Shown piece after piece: positions 1 through 8,068 of a DNA stretch of 64,000 bases. The notes under the pieces are model-generated. The model was not told the origin of the DNA, searched no databases, and saw only the letters and a program-made list of their open reading frames with translations. Position 1 is the first letter of the stretch. Each line of letters opens with the position of its first letter. This DNA is from Clostridium_AW malenominatum (GTDB taxonomy: Bacteria; Bacillota; Clostridia; Clostridiales; Clostridiaceae), in contig NZ_BAAACF010000003.1 in the NCBI RefSeq assembly GCF_039521365.1, positions 62,001-126,000 of the forward strand, written 5' to 3'. Position numbers and translations under genes: made by a program.

Positions 1-680
1 TTATGAATCATTGGCATTCATTAAATATAGATTTTGATTGCATATATAGTGGATTTTTAGGTTCAGTCAGACAAATTAATATAGTGTCTAAGTTTATAGA
101 TCTCTTTAGAACGGAAAATAACTTAGTAGTCATAGACCCTGTTATGGGAGATAACGGAAAGCTTTATGTTACCATGAACATGGAAATGGTTGAAAACATG
201 AGAAATTTAATTTCTAAAGCGGACATTATTACTCCAAACTTTACAGAAGCTGCCTACCTTTTAGGAGAAGATCCTAATACGAAAATATCAGAATGTAAGG
301 TTAAGGAATGGATGGTAAGACTCAGCGAAATGGGTCCTAAAATTGTTATAATAACCAGTGTACCTGATAATCACAAAAAACATAAAGAAACTCATGTACT
401 TGCCTATAACAAAGAGGATAATGTGTTTTGGAAAGTAAGTAGTAAACATATCCCAGCCTTTTACCCTGGCACAGGTGATGCCTTTACCAGTGTGCTAGTT
501 GGAGGTCTTTTACAAGGAGACAGCCTTCCCCTAGCTCTAGATAGAGGAGTGCAATTTATTTCAACTTGCATTAAAGCAAGCTATGGCTTTAAATATCCTA
601 CCAGGGAAGGTGTTCTTTTAGAAAAAGTCCTTGATACTCTAAAATTACCGGTGATAGTTAGTAGCTATGAGTTAATCTAG
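1..680 (+). CDS. Pyridoxine/pyridoxal kinase-like protein, 5' end cut off
   Basis: Ribokinase-fold kinase of the PdxK/PdxY type, which phosphorylates B6 vitamers in the cytosol as part of pyridoxal phosphate salvage. The visible part has the conserved stretch VVIDPVMGDNGK in the middle, the PNFTEA segment, and the PGTGDAFTS motif near the C terminus, where the Asp is the catalytic base in this family. About 225 residues are present against roughly 280 for the family, so the first 50 or so residues lie left of the window. The first in-frame ATG at base 3 is therefore probably internal. A strong hairpin terminator follows. The kinase assignment is solid; the precise substrate is by family only. 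Confidence 0.85.
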   Translation, partial: MNHWHSLNIDFDCIYSGFLGSVRQINIVSKFIDLFRTENNLVVIDPVMGDNGKLYVTMNMEMVENMRNLISKADIITPNFTEAAYLLGEDPNTKISECKVKEWMVRLSEMGPKIVIITSVPDNHKKHKETHVLAYNKEDNVFWKVSSKHIPAFYPGTGDAFTSVLVGGLLQGDSLPLALDRGVQFISTCIKASYGFKYPTREGVLLEKVLDTLKLPVIVSSYELI

Positions 681-696
681 ATAATAAATGATGAAG

Positions 697-743
697 AAAA
701 GAGTATAGATGATGGTAGATTTTTCCATCATCTATACTCTTTT
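697..743. terminator. Bidirectional intrinsic terminator
   Basis: Perfect 19-bp inverted repeat (697-715 with 725-743), 9-nt loop, A-run on one side and T-run on the other. It sits between the convergent kinase gene and the DUF2935 gene and can serve both. Confidence 0.9.
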
Positions 744-778
744 CTCAATACTCTATTATCTAACAGCTTGCCTAACTC

Positions 779-1192
779 CTAAATCTGCGTCATCAAATCT
801 CCCATAAGTTCATACATAAATCTCTGTTCATGGGTTATGTGCTCTAGTAATGTCTGCCATATCTTATCCTCTTTGCCATACTCTTTAACTTTATCTAGAA
901 GGCTTAAGAAATGCATATCATGCATGCAAAACTCATTTATTAATTGTCTTAGCCCCATAACCATATAAGGCATAGGATTAGATCCTCTTTTTAATTTTTC
1001 AGCCTTAGCTTTTAGTTCACTAAAAACTTTATTTATATGCATTAGTTCATTTACAATTTCTGTAGATAAATTCTTTTTAGTTAAATCCGCTACGGTTTTA
1101 ATAAAAATAGGATGCTCGCTAGAAATATCCGACCATAAAATTAATTCATTGAAAACACAGTTTAAATTATTTACTAAGGTATAGCAATACAA
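779..1192 (-). CDS. DUF2935 family helical protein
   Basis: A 137-residue all-helical protein resembling one half of DUF2935 proteins, which are helical bundles found in spore-forming Firmicutes. Glu and His residues recur at helix positions (FNEL, SSEHPIF, HDMHF, ITHEQRFMYE), suggesting a ferritin- or hemerythrin-like di-metal bundle. That is inference; metal binding is not proven here. The start is TTG, preceded by AGGGGG at a 7-nt spacing. Usual DUF2935 proteins are about twice this length, so this is a single-repeat version or a shortened copy. The function is unknown. Confidence 0.65.
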   Translation of the reverse strand: MYCYTLVNNLNCVFNELILWSDISSEHPIFIKTVADLTKKNLSTEIVNELMHINKVFSELKAKAEKLKRGSNPMPYMVMGLRQLINEFCMHDMHFLSLLDKVKEYGKEDKIWQTLLEHITHEQRFMYELMGDLMTQI

Positions 1193-1270
1193 TGTTTTTC
1201 CCCCTAAAAATTATCACAATGACAATATATGTAACTACCCCGGAGGTGGTGACAAAAAAAGGTTACAATC

Positions 1271-1286
1271 TGTGATATAAATCATA
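1271..1286. promoter_or_regulatory. Crp/Fnr-like imperfect palindrome
   Basis: TGTGA-N6-TCATA resembles the Crp/Fnr half-site pair TGTGA-N6-TCACA with one mismatch. It lies between the divergent DUF2935 and CGGC genes, about 60 bases before the CGGC start. A Crp/Fnr regulator is encoded at 58045-58716, but nothing links it to this site. Confidence 0.3.
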
Positions 1287-1343
1287 GGTCTCTATAAAAT
1301 AATATGCTATTATATACCTAGCTTAATTTTGAGGAGGTCCTTA

Positions 1344-1682
1344 ATGAAAAAAGTTGGTATTATAAATTGCTATGACGTTTCAACAAGATGTTCAGGCTCA
1401 GGTTGCTTTAAAGCCTTTAACAATAAAACTGGAGCCTTTGAAGAATATGAAGGAGAAGAAATAGAATTAGTAAGTTTTGTCCATTGTAATGGTTGCAATG
1501 AAGCTTCTGTAGAAGAGGTTTTAAGTAAAGCTAAAAAAATGAAAGCTGTAGGAGTAGAATATATACATCTTTCTTCTTGTGTTAAAGCTAAGTGCCCTTT
1601 ATATGATAATTTCATGATAGAACTTTCAAAAGAACATAATGTGGTAGGATATACGCATAGCAAAAAGAAAGGGAGCCTTTAA
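1344..1682 (+). CDS. CGGC domain-containing protein
   Basis: A 112-residue cytosolic protein of the CGGC family, a putative metal-binding or thiol domain named for a Cys-Gly-Gly-Cys motif. Visible landmarks are CYDVSTRCSGSGC at residues 8-20, HCNGC near 49-53 in place of the canonical CGGC, and SSCVKAKCP near 80-88. The many paired cysteines suit metal or iron-sulfur binding. I chose the ATG at 1344 because GAGGAGG lies seven bases upstream; an in-frame TTG at 1329 would put that site inside the gene. The last codons overlap the terminator stem. The biological role is unknown. Confidence 0.75.
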   Translation: MKKVGIINCYDVSTRCSGSGCFKAFNNKTGAFEEYEGEEIELVSFVHCNGCNEASVEEVLSKAKKMKAVGVEYIHLSSCVKAKCPLYDNFMIELSKEHNVVGYTHSKKKGSL

Positions 1683-1711
1683 GTTTATTCTTAAAGACTT
1701 CCTTTCTTTTT
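1662..1711. terminator. Bidirectional intrinsic terminator
   Basis: A 22-bp stem (1662-1683 with 1690-1711) with two wobble pairs, six-base loop and flanking A and T runs. It contains the stop codon of the CGGC gene and abuts the stop of the convergent glycosidase gene. Confidence 0.85.
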
Positions 1712-4571
1712 AAAATAAATTTTCCCCTACTACTCCGCTACCGCCAAATATTATTATATTTTTATAAGCCTTCATCCCTACATATTGTCTTTGTTCTGTT
1801 AAATCCATGGAATTACTTACAAGCATTATTGGAGCATTGTTATAGGTAGCATAAACACTTCCAACCAAGGAATCTGGAAAACTTACTCCTGATGCAATAG
1901 CAATGGCCTCTCCATTTATATTAAAATGTTTTAAAACACTCATATTAGTTTTGTATCTATCACTTCCGCTTAATCTTATTATGTCACTATCCTTTAACAG
2001 GGTTAGTTCGGATAATGTATTTTTAACATTTAAACTTACTACCCCTTCTCCCCCTACGATGTATGCCTTTGAAGGTTTTATTTTCTTAATATAAGCTTCT
2101 GCATCTTTAGTCAAAGTATTTTTAGAGGTAAGTATTATTGGGTATTTATTCATTTGAGCAATACTGGCTATACTTAATGCATCTGCAAAGCCTTCACCGC
2201 TAGCTATTATCACAGGGGTTCCCTCTGATATATTTAACTTAGTATTGGTCTTGATATTGGTATCATATCTATCCTTACCCTCAAATCTTTCAATGTTACT
2301 AATTCCTAAAGCTTTTATGGAGTTTACCAAATTATCCTGCACTGCACCTTTTCCTCCAACTATGTATACCTTACCGCTTTTATCCATATGTTCTTTAAGA
2401 TAATCTATAGTCTCTTTATCATTTTTAGCATTGTTACCTATTAATAACAATGGAGCTTTTAAACTACTAGCTAAAGTACTTGCGGATATTTGATCTGTAA
2501 AATTATAACCATTGGCAATAACTACAGTAGATGCCTTCTCTGTATACATCTTTTTAGCTATGGAAGTGGCTGTTCCAAATCTATCTGCTCCCGCCAGTCT
2601 AGTTGTATTTACTATAACTTCTTCTTCCTCGCTGTAAATAGCTTTAATATCATCTATATATAAATTACCTTTAGTCATAGGCCCAATATTACCTGATGAA
2701 ATTGACATTATTCTTATTCCCTGGTTTCCACTTATCTTAAAGGGAGTTACAATATTATCAGGTACTTGAGCTTTAACGTATTTCCATCCAGTCCAATCCA
2801 CTCCAGATTCTGAAGTTAGATTTAGGTTTTGTACTTGGCCATTTCCATCTACTAAGGCCATTCTCATCCAATAGCCTTGTGACTCTGGAGTTCCATAAAC
2901 CCACATGCCAATTCCCTTTGGTCTACCTGAAACCTCTATGTCTTCTCCAGGCCCTGCATATACTCCAAGGGTAGTATTTTTTTCGCCCTTAGTAAAATCA
3001 AAATTTATTTTTAAAGAGCCATTGCCAGTCTTCACAGGATCCTTACCATATACGCCCTTTTCTAAAGAGACTATTTCTCCTTTGCCTGTAGTATTTACCT
3101 TCCAACTTATATCCTTTTCAAAATCCCAAAGGATTTGAGACGGTTGTCCAACCGCTACGTCAATAGTAGTAGAAATATTAGTTCCTTTGAATTTAGCAGT
3201 GACTTTTCCAACACCACTTTTATCTTTTGTGTAAAGTACTCCATAGCTGTCTATTGTTCCAACATCTTCTGAAACTTCCCATACTATATCTTCATTTTTT
3301 AATTTTACATTTCTACCTTGGTATTCAGCGTTAACATTTAAAGAGATTTGAGTATTTTTCTCCGCTGAAATTTGTTTAGCGCTAGGATTTATTTTATCTG
3401 GAACAGCAATTTCCACCCAAGTTCTTCCTACAATTTCACCATTATAACTTAATAAAATTTCAACTTGTCCAGCTTTTCCAGTGGAGCTAAACAATCCATT
3501 TTGGTCAATTCCTCCAAAGGAATCATCTGAAAGGGACCAAGTCAAATTATTACTTGGAAGGGACGCTTCTTCTCCAGACTTATCTCTTCCATGGGCTTTA
3601 AATTGAACTGTAGATTCTGGAGTAAAGCTTTTGTCAAAAGGTTCAATATGAGCTGTAGCAAATTCACCATCTGATTGGTATTTTGTTACTACTAGCCATG
3701 AGTTTCCAACTCTTCTTTCTCTCCCTTCAGAAGGTTTATTACTTACGGATAGTGTATTACTAACTGGTTTTTTTGAAATATAGGTAGTAGAACCTCCACC
3801 ATCTAAATTTAAAGCTTGTACCGCTCCCATATCCTTCATAAGTCTTCCTAAATCAAGTAGTGATATGCCAGCTGAGTAAGGTTCCTGTCTTCCATCAACA
3901 GTTATGAAAAATACTGAACCGTCCTCCTTTATCCCTACTGCTGTTCTTGGCTCTCTTTCAGCGGAAAGGCCCTCGTTAACATATCCATCCTTTACAAGTA
4001 GCGCACTTCCACCTAAAGCTTCTTCTAAATCGTCCTTTACTTCTTTATATGTTTCCCCATCTCCAATTATAGGAGTTCCGTCTTTTAATATACCGAAAAA
4101 ATCCCACCCTGCCGCATGGCTTGTTTTAATTCCTTTTCCATCTTTATGTATCACTCCTATAGGCTCTCCAGTTACCATATAGTAAAAGTCTCCATTTACC
4201 CCTGCAACCACCTTTTCTTCTGAGGTTGAAGCTGCTTTTGCCTGAGAAGTCAAGGTTTCCATTCCATAGCCATCTTTATCTCCTGGAGTGCCTGCCTCAA
4301 TGCCTACATATGGATTTTTAGTATCCACCTCTGCTACAAGCACTTCTAACCTTTTACCATATCTATCATTAAAAGAATATCTCTTTTCCTTAACTCCTGG
4401 AACTAATACAAATTCTTCCTTGTTAATTTCTTTGGATACTAAACTAGAGGTAAAATCAAATTTACCTAACGCTTGTACACTAATAGGACTAAACACATTA
4501 GCAACCACCGTTGTAAATACAATCATGCTAGCAACCCTTTTGCTAAATATACCTTTGTTTCTTACGTTCAT
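1710..4571 (-). CDS. Secreted phosphodiester glycosidase-like protein with CWB2 repeats
   Basis: A 953-residue exported, wall-bound protein. The order is a signal peptide ending near VQALG, then a NAGPA/phosphodiester glycosidase domain (about residues 60-300) with NGDFYY and the signature NLDGGGSTT. Ig-like/BIG domains follow (about 310-500), then a jelly-roll carbohydrate-binding-like domain from DFEKDISW to YIDDIKAIYS (about 505-675). Three CWB2 repeats (about 685-953) finish it, opening with RLAGADRFGTA. The family cleaves sugar-phosphodiester bonds; CWB2 repeats hold proteins on clostridial cell wall polymer. It may therefore trim a phosphate-linked surface polymer, which is inference. 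Start chosen at the ATG with AGGAGG seven bases upstream; an upstream in-frame ATG would add 25 residues ahead of the signal peptide. Confidence 0.85.
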   Translation of the reverse strand: MNVRNKGIFSKRVASMIVFTTVVANVFSPISVQALGKFDFTSSLVSKEINKEEFVLVPGVKEKRYSFNDRYGKRLEVLVAEVDTKNPYVGIEAGTPGDKDGYGMETLTSQAKAASTSEEKVVAGVNGDFYYMVTGEPIGVIHKDGKGIKTSHAAGWDFFGILKDGTPIIGDGETYKEVKDDLEEALGGSALLVKDGYVNEGLSAEREPRTAVGIKEDGSVFFITVDGRQEPYSAGISLLDLGRLMKDMGAVQALNLDGGGSTTYISKKPVSNTLSVSNKPSEGRERRVGNSWLVVTKYQSDGEFATAHIEPFDKSFTPESTVQFKAHGRDKSGEEASLPSNNLTWSLSDDSFGGIDQNGLFSSTGKAGQVEILLSYNGEIVGRTWVEIAVPDKINPSAKQISAEKNTQISLNVNAEYQGRNVKLKNEDIVWEVSEDVGTIDSYGVLYTKDKSGVGKVTAKFKGTNISTTIDVAVGQPSQILWDFEKDISWKVNTTGKGEIVSLEKGVYGKDPVKTGNGSLKINFDFTKGEKNTTLGVYAGPGEDIEVSGRPKGIGMWVYGTPESQGYWMRMALVDGNGQVQNLNLTSESGVDWTGWKYVKAQVPDNIVTPFKISGNQGIRIMSISSGNIGPMTKGNLYIDDIKAIYSEEEEVIVNTTRLAGADRFGTATSIAKKMYTEKASTVVIANGYNFTDQISASTLASSLKAPLLLIGNNAKNDKETIDYLKEHMDKSGKVYIVGGKGAVQDNLVNSIKALGISNIERFEGKDRYDTNIKTNTKLNISEGTPVIIASGEGFADALSIASIAQMNKYPIILTSKNTLTKDAEAYIKKIKPSKAYIVGGEGVVSLNVKNTLSELTLLKDSDIIRLSGSDRYKTNMSVLKHFNINGEAIAIASGVSFPDSLVGSVYATYNNAPIMLVSNSMDLTEQRQYVGMKAYKNIIIFGGSGVVGENLF

Positions 4572-4695
4572 TACTTTTCCTCCTGTATTCAATAGTACAA
4601 TATAATGATACAACAAATTCTCTATGATTTGGTTACATTTACACATTATTAATAAATATTACGAAGTTTTTTTATAGAAAGTATTATTGAATTCT

Positions 4696-4735
4696 AAAAA
4701 GAGAGATGGCTCTTTTTAGAACTCTCTCTCTTTTA
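4696..4735 (-). terminator. Terminator of the YhgE/Pip gene
   Basis: Inverted repeat AAAGAGAGA / TCTCTCTTT with a nested small stem in the loop, ending in a T-run on the minus strand just after the stop at 4738. Confidence 0.7.
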
Positions 4736-4737
4736 AA

Positions 4738-7245
4738 TTATTTACTAATATTATTCATTTCCCCTTGAACTTTTAGTTGTACTTTATCTGCATGTTCCTT
4801 TAGCATGATTGAAATTATAAAGAACACTACAAGCATTCCTCCAAGTACTGCTATATCTTTTCCGAGTATGGAGTAATCTACCCCTGATATTACTTCCCTT
4901 AATCCTGATACACAGTAGGTAAATGGCATTAAAGGATTTAATACTTTAAATAATCTTGGTACAATCTCTAATGGGAATGTACCTGCGCAGGAAGTTAACT
5001 GAAATATTAATAATACTATTGAAAGCAATCTTCCCGCTTGTCCAAGTAAGAATATTAAGCATTGAATTATAGCAATAAATACAAAGGACATAAATATATT
5101 AAATGCAAAATATAAAGGTATATTGTCAGGCTTTAATCCTAATGCTAGTACTATTATACTTGCTAATACTGATTGAAGTAATCCTATAAATCCATAGGAT
5201 AAGAATTTACCTGCTACAATTGAAACTGGACCTGCTTCTACATCTGCATCTACCTTATCTGTAATGATGAAGAACATCATTATTACTCCAACCCATAGGG
5301 AAAGCGGAATAAAGTAAGGTGCAAATCCTGACCCATAGTTTTTAACTGCATAAATTGGTTTTTCAGCCATTATAACTGGTTCTGAAACAAATTTACCCAT
5401 GGTATCGCTATTATTTACTAGATTTTTATTTATTTTATCTGATCCTTCTTTTAGCTTATCACTAAGTTCTTCTGAACCCTCTGTAAGTTTTGTCATTCCA
5501 GTATATAATTCATCAGTACCATTGTATAATTTGCTTACTCCCTCTGATAACTGAGGTACCTTTTCATTTAATTCCTTAAGTCCACCATTTAATGCTAATG
5601 AACCATTATATAACTTATTTACTCCCTCTGATACAGTTGGCATTACCGCTATTAAGCTTTCTGCCATTTTAATATTATCTTCTGTTAATGCATTTTGTGC
5701 AACCTGTAAAAGTTTTTCATTGTCCTTTAAATCCTTCTGCATTTTTAATAACTGATTTAAAAGTTTAGGTCCATTAGCAAGGTTTTTCATCTGTTCAGGA
5801 GTTATATTTTTCTGTATTGCTAAAATTATTGGTTTAGCTGTATTTAAATCCTGTTGTAATACTTGCAATTTATCTAAACTAGCTTGCATATTTTTATCTG
5901 TACTAACCTTATTAACTAATGATTTAACCGCAGTTAAGCTTTCTCCATTTTTATCTAAATCACCCTTCAAAGTTGCTAACTGTGGAAGAATATTATTTAA
6001 GTACTCTACATTTTCTTTACTTAAAGATGTCTTAACATTATTTATAAGGGCAGTGTTTTCTTTAACCTGATTTTGCATCAACGCTAAATCATTTAAACTT
6101 GCATCAGCATTTCCTAACTTTTCAAGGCTATCCAGCAAGGATACTAGCTTATCAGAGTTATTTAACATTGACATTAATGGAAGCATTTTGTTCATATCAA
6201 TTGTACTTAAGCTTTCTGTATCCTTTAGTAGTTTATTTACATTGGCCATATTTTCAGCCTTTGTCAATGTTTTAATCTCTGGTATATTTGTTAATGAATT
6301 TATATCTATTTCTTTAAAATCTAGTGCAACTTTTCCTAAGACCTGTATATTTTGTGGAGTCATAATTCCAGGTACTATTTCTAATATTGATGTGTCTGCA
6401 TCTTTTAATACTACAGCATCCTTCATTAAAGTTTCAGCACCCTTAATTGTATTAGGATTTTTTAATGCTTCTAATGAGCCCTTTGAAGATAACCTTGTTA
6501 ATTTATCTAAATTAACTTTAAATAATTTTAATCCATTACTTAATTCAGATGATCCGTTGTAAAGCTTCCTTACTCCTTCTTCCATGGTAGGAACGTTTTT
6601 CTTAAACTCTACAACTCCACCTTTAAGTTTTTCTGTTCCTTCTTGTGCCTTTATCATTCCATCTTTTAATTGCGTACTTCCATCAGCGGCTTTATTTAAG
6701 CCATCCTTTAATTCAAAAAGACTATCAAAAGTAGCTTTTGTATATTCTTTTGTTATACTTTTTACAATTTCAGCTTTTAATTCTCCAGAAACCTTGCCAT
6801 TAATTTGAGCTGCAAGAAAGTTTTTCTTATCATTAGATGTATAAATTATTTCAGGTTGCTCAGGCTTTCCATCCTTTGCGCTTATAATCTTTTTTGAAAA
6901 ATCTTCTGGAATAACGAACATAGCATAATAACCTTTTTTTGCTTTTAATCCTTTTTCTGCTTCATCAATAGAAACAAATTTCCAGCCAATTTTATCATTA
7001 CCTTTTAAGTTATCAACTACATTTTTTCCATAATTAACTTCTTCATTATCTTTTATGCTTCCTTTATCCATATTTACTACAGCAACGGGCATGTCATGTA
7101 ATCTATTGTATGGATCCCAAAAGGCATATAGGTAAAGTAAGCTATACAAAAGAGGAACTATTATTATTGCAGTAACAGATACTCTTATGAATCTGTTTTT
7201 AAATATACTTGAAATATCTCTTTTAGCTACCTTTAAAAAATTCAT
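4738..7245 (-). CDS. YhgE/Pip family membrane protein
   Basis: An 835-residue membrane protein of the YhgE/Pip family (ABC-2 permease superfamily), which includes lactococcal phage infection protein and is related to EsaA of type VII secretion. One N-terminal transmembrane segment (about 20-45) leads into the family's PVAVVNMDKGS motif. A long extracytoplasmic region (about 60-640) follows, with recurring KLYNGS.L..GL-type helical repeats, then about five transmembrane segments (about 645-820). The RBS is GGAGAGGTGA before the ATG. A TetR gene lies upstream on the same strand, and a palindrome in this gene's leader nearly matches one before the tetR gene, so TetR control is likely. The transported substrate is unknown; in other Firmicutes such pairs are often stress- or drug-inducible. 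Confidence 0.85.
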   Translation of the reverse strand: MNFLKVAKRDISSIFKNRFIRVSVTAIIIVPLLYSLLYLYAFWDPYNRLHDMPVAVVNMDKGSIKDNEEVNYGKNVVDNLKGNDKIGWKFVSIDEAEKGLKAKKGYYAMFVIPEDFSKKIISAKDGKPEQPEIIYTSNDKKNFLAAQINGKVSGELKAEIVKSITKEYTKATFDSLFELKDGLNKAADGSTQLKDGMIKAQEGTEKLKGGVVEFKKNVPTMEEGVRKLYNGSSELSNGLKLFKVNLDKLTRLSSKGSLEALKNPNTIKGAETLMKDAVVLKDADTSILEIVPGIMTPQNIQVLGKVALDFKEIDINSLTNIPEIKTLTKAENMANVNKLLKDTESLSTIDMNKMLPLMSMLNNSDKLVSLLDSLEKLGNADASLNDLALMQNQVKENTALINNVKTSLSKENVEYLNNILPQLATLKGDLDKNGESLTAVKSLVNKVSTDKNMQASLDKLQVLQQDLNTAKPIILAIQKNITPEQMKNLANGPKLLNQLLKMQKDLKDNEKLLQVAQNALTEDNIKMAESLIAVMPTVSEGVNKLYNGSLALNGGLKELNEKVPQLSEGVSKLYNGTDELYTGMTKLTEGSEELSDKLKEGSDKINKNLVNNSDTMGKFVSEPVIMAEKPIYAVKNYGSGFAPYFIPLSLWVGVIMMFFIITDKVDADVEAGPVSIVAGKFLSYGFIGLLQSVLASIIVLALGLKPDNIPLYFAFNIFMSFVFIAIIQCLIFLLGQAGRLLSIVLLIFQLTSCAGTFPLEIVPRLFKVLNPLMPFTYCVSGLREVISGVDYSILGKDIAVLGGMLVVFFIISIMLKEHADKVQLKVQGEMNNISK

Positions 7246-7278
7246 TATTTCACCTCTCCTTTAATGTTATGTTTTTAT

Positions 7279-7292
7279 ACTGACCAGTCAGT
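7279..7292. promoter_or_regulatory. TetR operator upstream of yhgE-like gene
   Basis: ACTGACCAGTCAGT: 6-bp inverted half-sites ACTGAC/GTCAGT around a CA centre, 34-47 bases before the YhgE ATG. A 13-of-14 match lies before the TetR gene at 7965-7978, which identifies the pair as the repressor's operators. Confidence 0.8.
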
Positions 7293-7350
7293 TATATTTA
7301 TACTGCTTTTTTCGATATTTGTCAATTATTTTTTTTAACTATTTGCATAT

Positions 7351-7386
7351 AAAAAAGAGACCTAAGCACCTAGTACTTAAGCCTCT
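7351..7386 (-). terminator. Terminator of the TetR gene
   Basis: On the minus strand GAGGCTTAAG pairs with CTTAGGTCTC (two wobbles), followed by six T. It separates tetR from the yhgE-like gene, so the two are probably separate transcripts under one regulator. Confidence 0.75.
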
Positions 7387-7943
7387 ATTCCTGTTAATAT
7401 ATAATTCATAAGATTATCTACTACTTCATCCACATTATTTTTATCACTGTTTATAAGCTCATACACTGCAGTAGAGCATAACATTCCAAAAATAGTGTAT
7501 GCCATAAAAGATTTTTCTCCACTTTTTATAAATCCATCCTTCATAGCTTCCTCTAAATATTCTTCAATATCCTTTATATACTCATGTATGCTATCTCTTA
7601 ACTGAAGTTGCCTCAATTCCTGACCCCAAAGTTGACTCATTACAACTTTAAAAAAGTCTCTTTTTTCATAAACTAAGCTTATCTGAACTTTGCATAAAGT
7701 TTTAAGCTTTAATATTGAATTACTTTCTTCTTTCACTGCCCCTTCAATTCTGCCTTTAATTAAATTCATGCCTTCTTCTATTATATATTTAAATATTTCT
7801 TCCTTGCTTTTAAAATGATAATATAAGGTTCCCTTTGCCACTCCAGCTTGTGCCGCTACCTCATCCATAGTAGCCCCATCATAGCCATATATAGAAAAAA
7901 CCTTTATGGCTGACTCAAATATTGATCTCTTTGTTTTATTCAT
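7377..7943 (-). CDS. TetR/AcrR family transcriptional repressor
   Basis: A 188-residue one-component regulator. Residues 5-52 form the TetR helix-turn-helix with typical GYDGATMDEVAAQAGVAKG and TLYYHFKSKEEIF. The rest is the helical ligand-binding domain, which is variable and gives no hint of the inducer. A palindrome lies 22-35 bases ahead of its own start, and a near-identical one lies before the YhgE/Pip gene. It therefore most likely represses itself and that membrane protein until an inducer binds. The ATG follows GAGAGGG. This is among the best supported regulator-target pairs in the window. Confidence 0.9.
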   Translation of the reverse strand: MNKTKRSIFESAIKVFSIYGYDGATMDEVAAQAGVAKGTLYYHFKSKEEIFKYIIEEGMNLIKGRIEGAVKEESNSILKLKTLCKVQISLVYEKRDFFKVVMSQLWGQELRQLQLRDSIHEYIKDIEEYLEEAMKDGFIKSGEKSFMAYTIFGMLCSTAVYELINSDKNNVDEVVDNLMNYILTGIEA

Positions 7944-7964
7944 AATAACCCTCTCTAACTCTTT

Positions 7965-7978
7965 ATTGACCAGTCAGT
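7965..7978. promoter_or_regulatory. TetR autoregulatory operator
   Basis: ATTGACCAGTCAGT differs by one base from the 7279-7292 site. It lies in the tetR leader, as expected for autorepression. Confidence 0.75.
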
Positions 7979-8027
7979 ATAATCTTAAGTACATTATACT
8001 ATTTTTTATATATAACACAATAGATTG

Positions 8028-8062
8028 AAAAAAAGAGATAGCTCTTTTTAGAACTATCTCTA
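8028..8062 (-). terminator. Terminator of the M28 peptidase gene
   Basis: AGAGATAG / CTATCTCT stem (8034-8041 with 8054-8061), followed on the minus strand by TTTTTT. It is almost the same sequence as the hairpin at 9522-9558. Confidence 0.75.
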
Positions 8063-8068
8063 ACCCTT

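Noticed and set aside
1230..1267. TGTAAC/GTTACA outer stem with inner ACC/GGT pairing as a riboswitch
   Set aside because: Weak stem, no conserved core of any riboswitch I know, and the promoters of the divergent genes occupy the same bases.
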